Shown: positions 18,060-27,064 of the stretch, in pieces
How positions within the stretch are numbered: the stretch's first letter is position 1
Layout of the letters: every line of letters begins with the position of its first letter
Source of the DNA: Fluviicoccus keumensis
GTDB taxonomy: Bacteria > Pseudomonadota > Gammaproteobacteria > Pseudomonadales > Moraxellaceae
Length of the DNA: 64,000 nucleotides
Assembly (NCBI RefSeq): GCF_004217445.1
Contig: NZ_SHKX01000012.1
Location: 248,001-312,000, forward strand
Reading direction: 5' to 3'
Translations under genes and position numbers: made by a program
The notes under the pieces: model-generated
The model's database searches: none
Told to the model about the DNA's origin: nothing
What the model saw: the letters and a program-made list of their open reading frames with translations, nothing else

Positions 18060-19355
18060 ATGCCTATCCCCGGCGAGCCGCTTCCCGGCGACGCCCCGTC
18101 CGCTGATCCGCTGGGTGAAGCCCGCAGCGCCCTGGCCGAATTACTGACCGATGCCGGCCGCCGTCGCAAGCGTTTTTCGCCGATGATGGAGCGCGCCTAC
18201 CGCGAGCACATGCTGGCCCGCGCCCGCAATGTCATGCGCGCCAATACCCTGCGCGTGGCTGTTTTTTACCTGTTCATCGGCATCCTGACCTTTGAATACG
18301 TCAAGATGATGTCGTCGACCGTTACCGGCAACTTCGATCTGATCCTGTGGACGGGCATCTATCTGGGCGGGGCGTTGGTGATGTCGGCCGTCACCCTGTC
18401 CGCCCGCAAGCCGGCGCTGCATCGTTGGTACGGCTATACGGTCGGCCTGAGCTGCTATCTGGGCCTGGTAGGCCTCACGGTTACCGGTGCAGCCTTCCTC
18501 AGTCCTTACCTCAACCAGCAATCCACGTACATCGTCATTTACCTGTACATGATTGTATATATCCTGAGCACGCTGCCGCTGCTGACCAATATCGCCATCG
18601 GCGTCGGGGCCAGCCTGACCTCGTTGCTGCTGATCCATTTTGGCGGCCTCAGCCTGGATATCGTGATGTTTGCCCAGTACGCCGGGCTGTCCAATGTCAT
18701 GGGCGTGGCGATTGCCTGGATGCTGGATCACCGCGACCGCCAGGCCTTCCTGCAGGAGCGTCTGCTGGATATCGAAAAGCAGCAGTTGAACCTGCTCAGT
18801 CAGGAAATGGCCCGCCTGTCGCGCGAGGACGGCCTGACAACGCTGGCCAACCGCCGCTATTTCAATGAAACCCTGGCGCGGGAATGGGCGGTGGCCGAGC
18901 GCGAGCAGCAACCGGTTTCGCTGGTGTTTGTCGATGTTGACCATTTCAAGCCCTATAACGACACCTATGGCCATCTGGAAGGCGATAACGCCCTGCGCGC
19001 GGTCGGCAAGACCCTGAAGTCGCTGGTGCGCCGCCCGTCGGACATGGCGGCCCGCTATGGCGGCGAAGAGTTTGTGTTATTGCTGCCGAACACCGATCAA
19101 GAGGGCGCCATGGCGGTGGCGCAGGAAGTGCGGGACGCCATTGACGCCCTGCAGATTCCCCATCGCGGTTCAAAGGTGGCCAAGTTTCTTTCGGTCAGTA
19201 TCGGCCTGTCGACGCTGGTGCCGGGCAGTGATAACAGCATTTCGACCCTGATCGATCAGGCTGATGAAGGGGTGTATGCCGCCAAGCGTGCCGGTCGTCA
19301 CCGCATTCGTGCTTTCCATTTGCTGAAGTCCCGTTCTTCCGCGCATCCGGAGTGA
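18060..19355 (+). CDS. Membrane-bound diguanylate cyclase
   Basis: A 431-residue diguanylate cyclase that makes c-di-GMP. The N-terminal half has six hydrophobic segments (about residues 60-230), then a short coiled stretch (LLDIEKQQLNLLSQEMARL) and a GGDEF domain (about 260-425). The active site GGEEF is intact and preceded by the RxxD inhibitory site (RPSD) at the canonical spacing, so it should be active and feedback-inhibited. An ATG at 18033 would add 9 residues; neither start has a strong ribosome-binding site. Monocistronic. Confidence 0.9.
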   Translation: MPIPGEPLPGDAPSADPLGEARSALAELLTDAGRRRKRFSPMMERAYREHMLARARNVMRANTLRVAVFYLFIGILTFEYVKMMSSTVTGNFDLILWTGIYLGGALVMSAVTLSARKPALHRWYGYTVGLSCYLGLVGLTVTGAAFLSPYLNQQSTYIVIYLYMIVYILSTLPLLTNIAIGVGASLTSLLLIHFGGLSLDIVMFAQYAGLSNVMGVAIAWMLDHRDRQAFLQERLLDIEKQQLNLLSQEMARLSREDGLTTLANRRYFNETLAREWAVAEREQQPVSLVFVDVDHFKPYNDTYGHLEGDNALRAVGKTLKSLVRRPSDMAARYGGEEFVLLLPNTDQEGAMAVAQEVRDAIDALQIPHRGSKVAKFLSVSIGLSTLVPGSDNSISTLIDQADEGVYAAKRAGRHRIRAFHLLKSRSSAHPE

Positions 19356-19364
19356 AATCGGCAT

Positions 19365-19393
19365 GGGACAAGACGGCGCGTCTGACGTAGAAT
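19365..19393 (+). promoter_or_regulatory. Candidate argG promoter
   Basis: GGGACA, 17 bases, TAGAAT, ending 40 bases before the argG start. The spacer contains the inverted repeat AGACG-GCG-CGTCT (19371-19383), which could be an operator. Confidence 0.5.
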
Positions 19394-19432
19394 ACCCGCC
19401 GTTTTCCCGTCTCCTCACAGGATGCTGATTCC

Positions 19433-20653
19433 ATGTCCCAGATCAAGAAGGTTGTGCTGGCCTACTCGGGCGGCCTTGATACCTCCATCATTCTCCGCTG
19501 GCTCCAGGAAACCTACGGCTGCGAAGTCGTGACCTTCACCGCCGATATCGGTCAGGGCGAGGAATTGGAACCGGCGCGCGCCAAGGCGCTGGCCATGGGC
19601 GTCAAGGAAATCTACATTGACGACCTGCGCGAAGAGTTCGTGCGTGATTTCGTCTATCCGATGTTCCGCGCCAACGCCGTCTATGAAGGCGAATACCTGC
19701 TGGGCACTTCCATCGCCCGTCCGCTGATCGCCAAGCGTCTGGTGGAAATCGCCAAGGAAGTGGGCGGCGACGCCATTTCCCACGGCGCGACCGGCAAGGG
19801 CAATGATCAGGTCCGTTTCGAGCTGGGCGCCTATGCGCTGACCCCGGGCATCAAGGTGATTGCGCCGTGGCGCGAGTGGGACCTGAATTCCCGCGAATCG
19901 CTGATGAACTATGCCGCCCAGCATAATATTCCGATCGACTTCAACAAGGCAGGCAAGAAGTCGCCGTACTCGATGGACGCCAACCTGCTGCATATCTCCT
20001 ACGAGGGCGGCGGCCTGGAAGATCCGTACTGGGAGCCGGAAGAAGACATGTGGCGCTGGACCGTCAGCCCCGAAAAAGCGCCGGATGCACCCCAGTACAT
20101 TGAGCTGACCTACCGCAAGGGCGACATCGTCGCCATCGACGGCGTGGAAATGAGCCCGGCCACGGTGCTGGCGACGCTGAACCAGTTGGGCGGCAAGCAT
20201 GGCATCGGTCGTCTTGACCTGGTGGAAAACCGCTATGTCGGCATGAAGAGCCGCGGCGCGTACGAAACCCCGGGCGGCACCATCATGCTGAAGGCCCACC
20301 GCGCCATCGAATCCATCACGCTGGACCGCGAAGTGGCCCATCTGAAGGACGAACTGATGCCGCGTTACGCCAGCCTGATCTACAACGGTTACTGGTGGAG
20401 CCCGGAACGCCTGATGCTGCAGACCATGATCGACGAGTCGCAGCAGTACGTGAACGGCGTCGTACGCGCCAAGCTGTATAAGGGCAATGTCTACATCGCC
20501 GGCCGCAAGTCCGACGATTCCATCTTCGATGCCAATATCGCTACCTTTGAAGATGATCGCGGCGCGTATAACCAGAAGGATGCCGAGGGCTTTATCCGCC
20601 TGAACGGCCTGCGCCTGCGCATTGCCGCCGGCAAGGGCCGCAAGCTGATCTGA
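19433..20653 (+). CDS. argG: Argininosuccinate synthase ArgG
   Basis: A 406-residue argininosuccinate synthase, which joins citrulline and aspartate using ATP in arginine synthesis. The ATP-pyrophosphatase loop AYSGGLDTSI is at residue 9, and SHGATGKGNDQVRFELG and SPYSMDANLLHISYEGG are typical. Full length. It has its own promoter candidate and a strong shared terminator. No other arg gene is adjacent. Confidence 0.97.
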   Translation: MSQIKKVVLAYSGGLDTSIILRWLQETYGCEVVTFTADIGQGEELEPARAKALAMGVKEIYIDDLREEFVRDFVYPMFRANAVYEGEYLLGTSIARPLIAKRLVEIAKEVGGDAISHGATGKGNDQVRFELGAYALTPGIKVIAPWREWDLNSRESLMNYAAQHNIPIDFNKAGKKSPYSMDANLLHISYEGGGLEDPYWEPEEDMWRWTVSPEKAPDAPQYIELTYRKGDIVAIDGVEMSPATVLATLNQLGGKHGIGRLDLVENRYVGMKSRGAYETPGGTIMLKAHRAIESITLDREVAHLKDELMPRYASLIYNGYWWSPERLMLQTMIDESQQYVNGVVRAKLYKGNVYIAGRKSDDSIFDANIATFEDDRGAYNQKDAEGFIRLNGLRLRIAAGKGRKLI

Positions 20654-20672
20654 TCCAGCGGTCGTCGTCAAT

Positions 20673-20709
20673 AAAAAAGCCTTCCCCGGTCACGGGGAAG
20701 GCTTTTTTA
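20673..20709. terminator. Bidirectional terminator between argG and pal
   Basis: AAAAAAGCCTTCCCCG / CGGGGAAGGCTTTTTT with a 4-base loop; works for argG on the plus strand and for the tol-pal transcript on the minus strand. Confidence 0.9.
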
Positions 20710-20725
20710 TGGCTGCAAGACGGGC

Positions 20726-21433
20726 TTAGGGCTTGGGTGCGCCGGCTTCGTAGTTGAGTTCGACGCGGCGATTTTCCGCCCAGGCGGCTTCGTCATGACC
20801 ATCGTTCAGCGGCTTTTCCTTGCCGAAGCTGACCGAATCCAGCTGGTTGCTGCGCGCGCCATTGACGCCCAGGAAAGCCTCGACGGCCTTGGCGCGGCGC
20901 TCACCCAGCGCCATGTTGTATTCCCGCGTGCCGCGCTCGTCGGCATGGCCTTCCAGCGTCACCTTGGCTTGCGGGTTTTGTTGCAGGTAGCGGGCGTGAG
21001 CCAGCAGGGTGGGGTAGTCTTCCTGACGGATGTCCGAGCTGTCAAAGTCAAAATTGACCAGACGGTCGGACAGCGACGCGGCGGCGGTGTTGCCGTTGTC
21101 CGCGCCGGAGCCTGTCGTATCGCCCGATCCCGCCGTAGCGCTGCCGGTGGAGCCGCCGGCGGGGCCGCTACCGGACGTGGAGGCAGAGCCACCGCTGGCG
21201 GTGTTGTCACCGGCCATGCCCTGGCTGTTCAATCCGCCGCCGTTATTCAGCGCGCCGGTTTGCGCGCCTTCGGTGGCGGGCTTGGGCTGATTGTCGGCGG
21301 GCTGGGTAGCGGTTGCCGCCGGTTCGGTCACGGCCACGGGTTTCTTGGCGGTGCTGGCGCAACCGGTAGCCAGGGCAGCAGCCATGCACACGGCCAGCAG
21401 GGAAATCTTGGAAGGGGGCAATTGCATGTTCAT
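20726..21433 (-). CDS. pal: Peptidoglycan-associated lipoprotein Pal
   Basis: A 235-residue outer-membrane lipoprotein of the Tol-Pal system. It has a lipoprotein signal ending LATGC (acylated Cys near residue 25), then an unusually long Gly/Ser/Thr/Asn-rich linker of about 60 residues (roughly 50-115), and an OmpA-like peptidoglycan-binding domain (NFDFDSSDIR, EGHADERGTREYNMALGERRA, NRRVEL). E. coli Pal is about 170 residues; the extra length is the linker. ATG 21433 was chosen because GAGGA lies just upstream. Last gene of the tol-pal run. Confidence 0.93.
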   Translation of the reverse strand: MNMQLPPSKISLLAVCMAAALATGCASTAKKPVAVTEPAATATQPADNQPKPATEGAQTGALNNGGGLNSQGMAGDNTASGGSASTSGSGPAGGSTGSATAGSGDTTGSGADNGNTAAASLSDRLVNFDFDSSDIRQEDYPTLLAHARYLQQNPQAKVTLEGHADERGTREYNMALGERRAKAVEAFLGVNGARSNQLDSVSFGKEKPLNDGHDEAAWAENRRVELNYEAGAPKP

Positions 21434-21454
21434 CGTCCTCGGGTTTGCCGTCAC

Positions 21455-22723
21455 TCAGGGTGACCAGGCGGGTTCACGGACTTGCCCGTCGGAAGCGGGC
21501 AAGGTCATTTTGAATTGGCCGTCCAGCGACATGATGCCCAGGACACCCTTATTGCCGCTGCGGCTGGCATAGACCAGCATCTGGCTGTTCGGGGCGAAGC
21601 TGGGCGATTCATCCAGCGGCGTGCTGGTCAGCGTACTGACCGCGCCGCTTTCCAGATCCTGGATAGCGATCTGGAAGGTCTGGCCGCGCTCGCGATGCAC
21701 CATCGCCAGATACCGGCCGTCGGGGCTGATGGCGCCCCGGGCGTTGAAGTTGCCGTCAAAGGTCAGCCGCTTCACTTCGCGTGAGGCGATATCCAGGCGA
21801 TAGATCTGCGGACTGCCGCCGCGATCTGACGTAAAGATTAGCGATTGTCCGTCCGGCGCCCAGCGGGCTTCGGTATCAATGGCGTTATCCTGCGTAAGTC
21901 GTGTCAGTTTTCTGTCAACCAGACTCATCAGGTAGATTTCCGGATTGCCGTCCTGTGACAGGGTCAGCGCCATCCGTGAGCCGTCCGGGGACCAGGCGGG
22001 CGCGCCGTTCAGCCCCTTGAAACGCGCCAGCACCAGCCGCTCCTGCGTCAGCAGGTTCTGCACGATGATGGCGGGCTTGCGGCTTTCAAAAGAGACATAA
22101 GCCAGCTTCTTGCCATCCGGGGACCAGGCGGGCGACAGCAGCGGCTCCGGCGAATCAAGTACGGTTTGCGGCCGGTGGCCGTCGGCATCGGCGATTTCCA
22201 GCCGGTAGCGGGTCTGGCCGTCGCGCTTGTATTGCAGCACATAGGCAATGCGTGTACTGAAGGCGCCGGGGCGACCGGTCAGTTGCTGGAAGATGCGGTC
22301 GCTGATGAAATGCGCGGCCTCGCGCCAGCGTGAGGCCGGGATGTTGTTCAGGGTTTCACCCAGCACACGTTTTTGCTGGTCGCTGCTGAGCAGTTCGAAC
22401 TGGATGGTGTAGTTGTCCGGTGCGACCGGGATAATCTTGCCGACGACGATATGGTTCAAGTGCGCCGCCTGCCAGACCGGATAACTGACTTCACTGGCGG
22501 TGGTCGGCTCGGCGGGCAGGGTGGCGGCCGGACGGAACAGGCCCGTCTGCGCCAGATCGCTGCGAATGATGGCGGCCAGATTGTCGGGGCGGTTGTCCTG
22601 CCCGAACGGAACCACGGCAATAGGTTGGCTGTTATTGCTGGACTTGCTGATTTCCAGCATCAGCTCGGCGCGGGCGAGGCCGGTCAGGCTGAGCAATAAC
22701 AGGAGCAGGCCGGTGCGTTTCAT
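21455..22723 (-). CDS. tolB: Tol-Pal system protein TolB
   Basis: A 422-residue periplasmic TolB: signal peptide (MKRTGLLLLLLSLTGLARA), an N-terminal domain starting ELMLEISKSSNNSQPIAVV and a C-terminal six-bladed beta-propeller with repeats such as SPAWSPDGKKLAYVS, APAWSPDGSRMALT and EARWAPDGQSLIFTS. It links TolA to Pal. The start at 22723 is 5 bases after the tolA stop and is preceded by AAGGAT; upstream in-frame starts lie inside tolA and lack a signal peptide. Confidence 0.95.
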   Translation of the reverse strand: MKRTGLLLLLLSLTGLARAELMLEISKSSNNSQPIAVVPFGQDNRPDNLAAIIRSDLAQTGLFRPAATLPAEPTTASEVSYPVWQAAHLNHIVVGKIIPVAPDNYTIQFELLSSDQQKRVLGETLNNIPASRWREAAHFISDRIFQQLTGRPGAFSTRIAYVLQYKRDGQTRYRLEIADADGHRPQTVLDSPEPLLSPAWSPDGKKLAYVSFESRKPAIIVQNLLTQERLVLARFKGLNGAPAWSPDGSRMALTLSQDGNPEIYLMSLVDRKLTRLTQDNAIDTEARWAPDGQSLIFTSDRGGSPQIYRLDIASREVKRLTFDGNFNARGAISPDGRYLAMVHRERGQTFQIAIQDLESGAVSTLTSTPLDESPSFAPNSQMLVYASRSGNKGVLGIMSLDGQFKMTLPASDGQVREPAWSP

Positions 22724-22727
22724 CGGT

Positions 22728-23906
22728 TCAATCCTTATTGCGGATACGCATGGAAAATGTACGGAAGTTTTCATTGAAAACCTGGGCGTCGGCGGGCACC
22801 GGCAAGGGACTGGCCTTGCGGATGGCGGCCATGACGCTGTCATCAAAAGCCTCGTTGCCGCTGCCCTTCAGTTTCAGGATGTTGATGACCTCGCCACCGG
22901 GAATGACGATGATCCGCACTTCCGTGAACTGTCCGGGCGTCGACTGCGGCGGTAGATTCAAGCGCGCATAGATGCGGTCTTCAATCTGCTTTTTGTATTT
23001 CTCGACCAGGGCGGCCAGTTCGCGGGCGCGCTTCTGGTCCGCCAGTCGTTGTTCCTCGGCGGCGCGTTCGGCGGCCAGACGGTCGGCTTCCGCCTTGGCG
23101 TTTGCTTCGGCGGCCTTTTTCAGGCGGTCGCGTTCCTGGGATTTCAATTGGCCCTGGACGGACTGCATTTCCTTGTCGAATTCGCTGGTGTCAAAAACCG
23201 GTTGCAGCTTTTTCGGCTCGAGGGCTTTCTTCTCGGGTTTGGTCTTGTCCTTTTCAGGGACCTTTTCCGGAGCCTTGCCCGGTTCCGGCTTTTTCTCCGG
23301 AGTCTTTTCGGGCTTTTTGGTCGGTTCCGGCGGCTTTGGTTTCTCCGGCTCCTTGGCCTTTTCGGTCTTTTTCGGGACGGCCTTGTCTTTGGCGGGCTTA
23401 TCTTCCGGCTTCGGCTTTTCTACGGCTTTTGGATGTTCCTTCACAGGCGCGGGCTTCGGGTCCGGTCTGGTTTCCGGATGCTTTTTCTCCGGCTTGGGCG
23501 GCTCTGGCTTTTCGCCTTTGCCTTTGGGCAATACCGGTTCCTTGACCGGCTTTTCCGTCTTCGGCCTTTCCTTGTGAACCGGCTCCGCCGGTTTCGGCGG
23601 TTCTTTTTTGACCGGAACGGATGGCTTCGGTTTTTCTTCCGCTTTCGGCTTTTGGGGCGGCTCCACCGGCTTGACCGGTTCCGGCTGCGCCGGTTCGGGA
23701 AGAGGCGCGGCCGAGGCAGGCTGGGGAGCGGCTTGCGGTGCGACCGCCGCACGGCTGACCAACGTGGTTTTCAGGACAGAGGGTGCGGGTGGCAGTTCCG
23801 GCACCAGATGACGGGCAAAAACCAGCAGCGATAACGCCAGGCCGCCGTGCAGCAGCAGCGACAGCGTCAGGGGTTGCCGGATCAGCGTGCGCCAGTCCCT
23901 GTTCAT
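22728..23906 (-). CDS. tolA: TolA with a Pro/Lys/Glu-rich middle domain
   Basis: A 392-residue TolA bridging the inner membrane and Pal. There is an N-terminal anchor near residues 12-30 (LTLSLLLHGGLALSLLVFA) and a C-terminal TonB/TolA domain from about residue 295 (IEDRIYARLNLPPQST...RIIVIPGG...AIRKASPLP). The middle is made of Pro-Lys-Glu repeats (PEKKPEPGK, KPEDKPAK) for residues 60-225, then a charged Ala/Lys/Glu coil (ANAKAEADRLAAERAAEEQR). The repeat part looks more like a TonB linker than the helical domain II of E. coli TolA. Overlaps tolR by 4 bases. Confidence 0.93.
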   Translation of the reverse strand: MNRDWRTLIRQPLTLSLLLHGGLALSLLVFARHLVPELPPAPSVLKTTLVSRAAVAPQAAPQPASAAPLPEPAQPEPVKPVEPPQKPKAEEKPKPSVPVKKEPPKPAEPVHKERPKTEKPVKEPVLPKGKGEKPEPPKPEKKHPETRPDPKPAPVKEHPKAVEKPKPEDKPAKDKAVPKKTEKAKEPEKPKPPEPTKKPEKTPEKKPEPGKAPEKVPEKDKTKPEKKALEPKKLQPVFDTSEFDKEMQSVQGQLKSQERDRLKKAAEANAKAEADRLAAERAAEEQRLADQKRARELAALVEKYKKQIEDRIYARLNLPPQSTPGQFTEVRIIVIPGGEVINILKLKGSGNEAFDDSVMAAIRKASPLPVPADAQVFNENFRTFSMRIRNKD

Positions 23907-24337
23907 GGTTCCGGGGAGTCGGTCAGCAGGCCGACCCGGGTCAGCCCGGCCTGTTGCAGCGCCGCCATCAGTTTCACCACCTTGCCGTAATCGACGCGGG
24001 TGTCGGCATTCAAGAGGATCTGTACCTTCGGCTGGGCCTGTTCAACGGCGTGCAGGGCCTGGATCATGTCCTGCAACGAAAGGCGCTTGTCCGCCTTGCT
24101 GCCCTGTTTCAGCCAGTAGCCGCCGTCTGCCTTGACGGTAATCACCACCGGCTCTTCGCTGTCGATATTGATGGTGTCGGCGGCCGCTTCGGGCAGTTCG
24201 ACCTTCAGCCCCTGCGTCAGCATCGGCGCGGTCACCATGAAGATCACCACCAGCACCAGCATGACGTCGATATACGGCACGACGTTCATGTCGGACATCA
24301 GGCGTCGGCGCGGACGCTCGAAAGGGCTCGGTTCCAT
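23903..24337 (-). CDS. tolR: TolR biopolymer transport protein
   Basis: A 144-residue ExbD/TolR protein, part of the proton-driven TolQ-TolR motor. The single membrane helix YIDVMLVLVVIFMVTAPML near residue 22 carries the essential Asp. The periplasmic domain includes ILLNADTRVDYGKVVKLMAALQQAG. It starts one base before the tolQ stop is completed (start 24337, tolQ ends 24337), so the two are translationally coupled. Confidence 0.94.
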   Translation of the reverse strand: MEPSPFERPRRRLMSDMNVVPYIDVMLVLVVIFMVTAPMLTQGLKVELPEAAADTINIDSEEPVVITVKADGGYWLKQGSKADKRLSLQDMIQALHAVEQAQPKVQILLNADTRVDYGKVVKLMAALQQAGLTRVGLLTDSPEP

Positions 24338-25011
24338 CAGGTATGGCTTTCCCGGTGCAGGATGCCGGAGAACTCGTCGGCAAAGATGGTGTAGAGGTTG
24401 TTGATGTCGTCGCTGCTGGAAATGAAGTGGTTGAAGGCCAGCACGGCGGGAATGGCGGCGAACAGGCCGATGGCGGTGGCGATCAGCGCTTCGGCGATGC
24501 CGGGAGCCACCACCGACAAGGTGGCGTGCTCGACGCTGGCCAGACCGATAAAGGAAGTCATGATGCCCCAGACGGTGCCGAACAGACCGACATACGGGGC
24601 GCTGGAGCCGATGCTGGCCAGCACCGACAGGTCGCCTTCCAGCCGCTTCTGTTCCTGCATCAGGGTCACGCGCATGGCGCGGGTGACGCCCTGCATTTGC
24701 GCATCGGCGGACAGGCCTTTCTGACGCAGACGGATGAATTCCTTGAATCCGGCGTGGAACACGGCTTCGGAGCCTTGACGCTCGGCATTTTGCTGGCTTT
24801 TCTGGTAAAGCGCGCCCAAGTCATTGCCGGACCAGAAGGCCTCTTCAAAACGGGCGTGCTCCTGCCGGGCCAGCTTGTGCACGCGGCGGTAGCGGATGAT
24901 CAGCGCCCACGAGTATACCGAGGCGGCCGCCAGCGCCAGCATCACCAGTTGCACGGGAATGCTGGCATGGGCGACCAGTCCGAGGATCGAGAGGGATTCT
25001 TTGACAGCCAT
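24337..25011 (-). CDS. tolQ: TolQ proton channel protein
   Basis: A 224-residue ExbB/TolQ-type membrane protein with three membrane helices: about residues 15-38 (VQLVMLALAAASVYSWALII), 133-155 (IGSSAPYVGLFGTVWGIMTSF) and 170-190 (GIAEALIATAIGLFAAIPAVLAF). The second and third helices carry the conserved GLFGTVWGIM and EALIATAIGL. Part of the tolQRAB-pal run, 5 bases after ybgC. Confidence 0.95.
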   Translation of the reverse strand: MAVKESLSILGLVAHASIPVQLVMLALAAASVYSWALIIRYRRVHKLARQEHARFEEAFWSGNDLGALYQKSQQNAERQGSEAVFHAGFKEFIRLRQKGLSADAQMQGVTRAMRVTLMQEQKRLEGDLSVLASIGSSAPYVGLFGTVWGIMTSFIGLASVEHATLSVVAPGIAEALIATAIGLFAAIPAVLAFNHFISSSDDINNLYTIFADEFSGILHRESHT

Positions 25012-25016
25012 GAAGT

Positions 25017-25409
25017 TCAGTCCGGTAACAGGTCGGTCAGGCGCGCCGGCAGGGCGCGGGGTTTCAGGTGGATGGCGTCGACACAGGCAATCATAAGTTC
25101 ACCTTCACACAGAAGCTCGCCGTTTCGTTCGACAGTCTGGTGGAATTCCATTGAGGCGCGGCCGCGACGGAGAATGGCGGCGGTGACTTCCAGCGTGTCA
25201 TCCATCCTGGCCGGGCGGCGGTAGCGGATGTTAGCCGAGCGCACCACGAACAGGTAGTCAGTATGATGTAAATAATGCCCGAAACCGATGTGGCGCAGGA
25301 GCTCGGTGCGCGCCCGCTCCATGAACTTCAGGTAGTTGACGTAATAGACGATACCGGCGGCGTCGGTATCCTCGATATAGACGCGGACCGGCAGGCGGAA
25401 CGGAGTCAT
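25017..25409 (-). CDS. ybgC: YbgC-family acyl-CoA thioesterase
   Basis: A 130-residue hot-dog thioesterase of the tol-pal cluster. The catalytic region EDTDAAGIVYYVNYLKFMERAR starts near residue 13 and includes the family Asp. Members hydrolyse acyl-CoA and have been linked to phospholipid synthesis at the envelope. It overlaps ruvB by 4 bases, which fuses the ruv and tol-pal transcripts. Confidence 0.92.
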   Translation of the reverse strand: MTPFRLPVRVYIEDTDAAGIVYYVNYLKFMERARTELLRHIGFGHYLHHTDYLFVVRSANIRYRRPARMDDTLEVTAAILRRGRASMEFHQTVERNGELLCEGELMIACVDAIHLKPRALPARLTDLLPD

Positions 25410-26431
25410 GCCGCGCCGCCCAGGGCTTGTTTCAGGGATTCGGGCATGGTCAGGCCGAATTGCAGCCAGGCCTGCGGCGTGGCGATGCGGCCGCGCGCGG
25501 TGCGCATGACAAAACCCTGCTGGATCAGGTACGGCTCGACAACATCTTCCAGCGTGCCGCCGTCCTCGGCCAGCGCGGCGGCCAGCGACTCCACCCCGGC
25601 GGGGCCGCCGCCGAACTTCTCCATCAGTGTCAGCAGGTAACGGCGGTCGAGGCCGTCGAGGCCGATACGGTCGACATCGAGCATGTCCAGCGCGGCGGCG
25701 GCCACCGGGCCGGTGATGACGCCGTCCGCCTTCACTTCCGCATAATCGCGCACGCGGCGCAGCAGGCGGTTGGCGATACGCGGCGTGCCGCGGCTGCGGC
25801 GGGCGATTTCTTCCGCGCCCTGCGGCTCCATCGGCACGTTCAGCAGGCTGGAGGAGCGGGTGACGATGCGGGTGAGGTCGGCGACGCTGTAGAACTCCAG
25901 CCGTTGCACAATGCCGAAGCGGTCGCGCAGCGGCGAGGTCAGCAAACCGGCGCGGGTGGTGGCGGCAACCAGCGTGAACGGCGGCAAGTCGAGTTTGATC
26001 GAACGGGCGGCGGGGCCTTCGCCGATCATGATGTCGAGCTGGTAATCTTCCATGGCCGGATAGAGGATTTCCTCGATGACCGGTGACAGGCGGTGGATTT
26101 CGTCAATGAACAGCACATCGCCGGCTTCAAGGTTGGTCAGCAGCGCCGCGAGGTCGCCGGCCTTTTCCAGCACCGGGCCGCTGGTGGACTTGAGCTCGCC
26201 TTCCATTTCGCGGGCGATGATATTGGCGAGCGTGGTCTTGCCGAGGCCGGGCGGGCCGAAGATCAGGGTGTGGTCGAGGGCTTCGCCGCGTGAGCGCGCG
26301 GCGTGGATGAAAATCTCCATCTGCTCGCGCACCTTGGGTTGGCCGATGTAGTCCGCCAGGCTGGTCGGGCGGATGGCGCGGTCAAATACTTCTTCCTGGC
26401 GTTGGGCCTGCGGCGCGATCAGACGTTCCAT
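25406..26431 (-). CDS. ruvB: Holliday junction helicase RuvB
   Basis: A 341-residue AAA+ ATPase that drives branch migration with RuvA. Walker A GPPGLGKTTLA near residue 60, Walker B DVLFIDEIHRLSP near 104, sensor AATTRAGLLTSPLRDRFG near 150 and the arginine-finger region. The C-terminal winged helix contains FVMRTARGRIAT. Lies between ruvA and ybgC. Confidence 0.97.
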   Translation of the reverse strand: MERLIAPQAQRQEEVFDRAIRPTSLADYIGQPKVREQMEIFIHAARSRGEALDHTLIFGPPGLGKTTLANIIAREMEGELKSTSGPVLEKAGDLAALLTNLEAGDVLFIDEIHRLSPVIEEILYPAMEDYQLDIMIGEGPAARSIKLDLPPFTLVAATTRAGLLTSPLRDRFGIVQRLEFYSVADLTRIVTRSSSLLNVPMEPQGAEEIARRSRGTPRIANRLLRRVRDYAEVKADGVITGPVAAAALDMLDVDRIGLDGLDRRYLLTLMEKFGGGPAGVESLAAALAEDGGTLEDVVEPYLIQQGFVMRTARGRIATPQAWLQFGLTMPESLKQALGGAA

Positions 26432-26464
26432 AATGCGGGGCTAGAATCCGGATTTGCAAAGGCG

Positions 26465-27064
26465 TTACTTTACCATTGCTTTCAGCGCGGCGCGTATCAG
26501 GTCGGCGGTGTTTTCGTGCAGGTTTTTGACATTGGCGACGGCTTTCTGCGCCTCGGCGGGCTTGTAGCCCAAGGAGATCAGCGCCTGTTCCGCTTCGGCC
26601 ACCGGCGTCAGCTCGGTGCTGAGCGTCAGGCGGCTTTGCGGGACGGCATGGGCGGCGGGCGTCAGTTCCTTGATGCGGTCGCGCAACTCGATCAGCAGGC
26701 GCTCGGCGGTCTTCTTGCCGACGCCGGGAATGCGGGTGAGGGTGGCGATATCTTCCCGCTCGATACAGAGCAGGAACATCGCCGGCTCCATGCCCGACAG
26801 CAGGCTGAGCGCCAGTTTCGGGCCGATGCCGCTGACTTTCAGCAACAGGCGGAACAGCAGCCGTTCTTCCTTGCCCGAGAAACCGAACAGCAGATGGGCG
26901 TCCTCGCGCACCACCAGATGGGTCCAGACGGTGGCCGGCTTGCCGACCTGCAGCTGGCAGTAGGCGGGCAGCGGCATTTCCACTTCATAGCCGACGCCGT
27001 GACAGTCGATCAGGGCATGCGGCGCGCTCAGGTCAATGACGGTACCCTGCAGCCGTCCGATCAC
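26465..27064 (-). CDS. ruvA: Holliday junction protein RuvA
   Basis: A 199-residue RuvA. It starts MIGRLQGTVID, has the OB-fold LIDCHGVGYEVEMP, two helix-hairpin-helix motifs (LLKVSGIGPKLALSLLS and LTRIPGVGKKTAERLLIELRD) and a C-terminal domain III (EAEQALISLGYKPAEAQKAV) that contacts RuvB. The ATG overlaps the stop of the upstream dehydrogenase gene by 4 bases, which is unusual. Confidence 0.96.
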   Translation of the reverse strand: MIGRLQGTVIDLSAPHALIDCHGVGYEVEMPLPAYCQLQVGKPATVWTHLVVREDAHLLFGFSGKEERLLFRLLLKVSGIGPKLALSLLSGMEPAMFLLCIEREDIATLTRIPGVGKKTAERLLIELRDRIKELTPAAHAVPQSRLTLSTELTPVAEAEQALISLGYKPAEAQKAVANVKNLHENTADLIRAALKAMVK

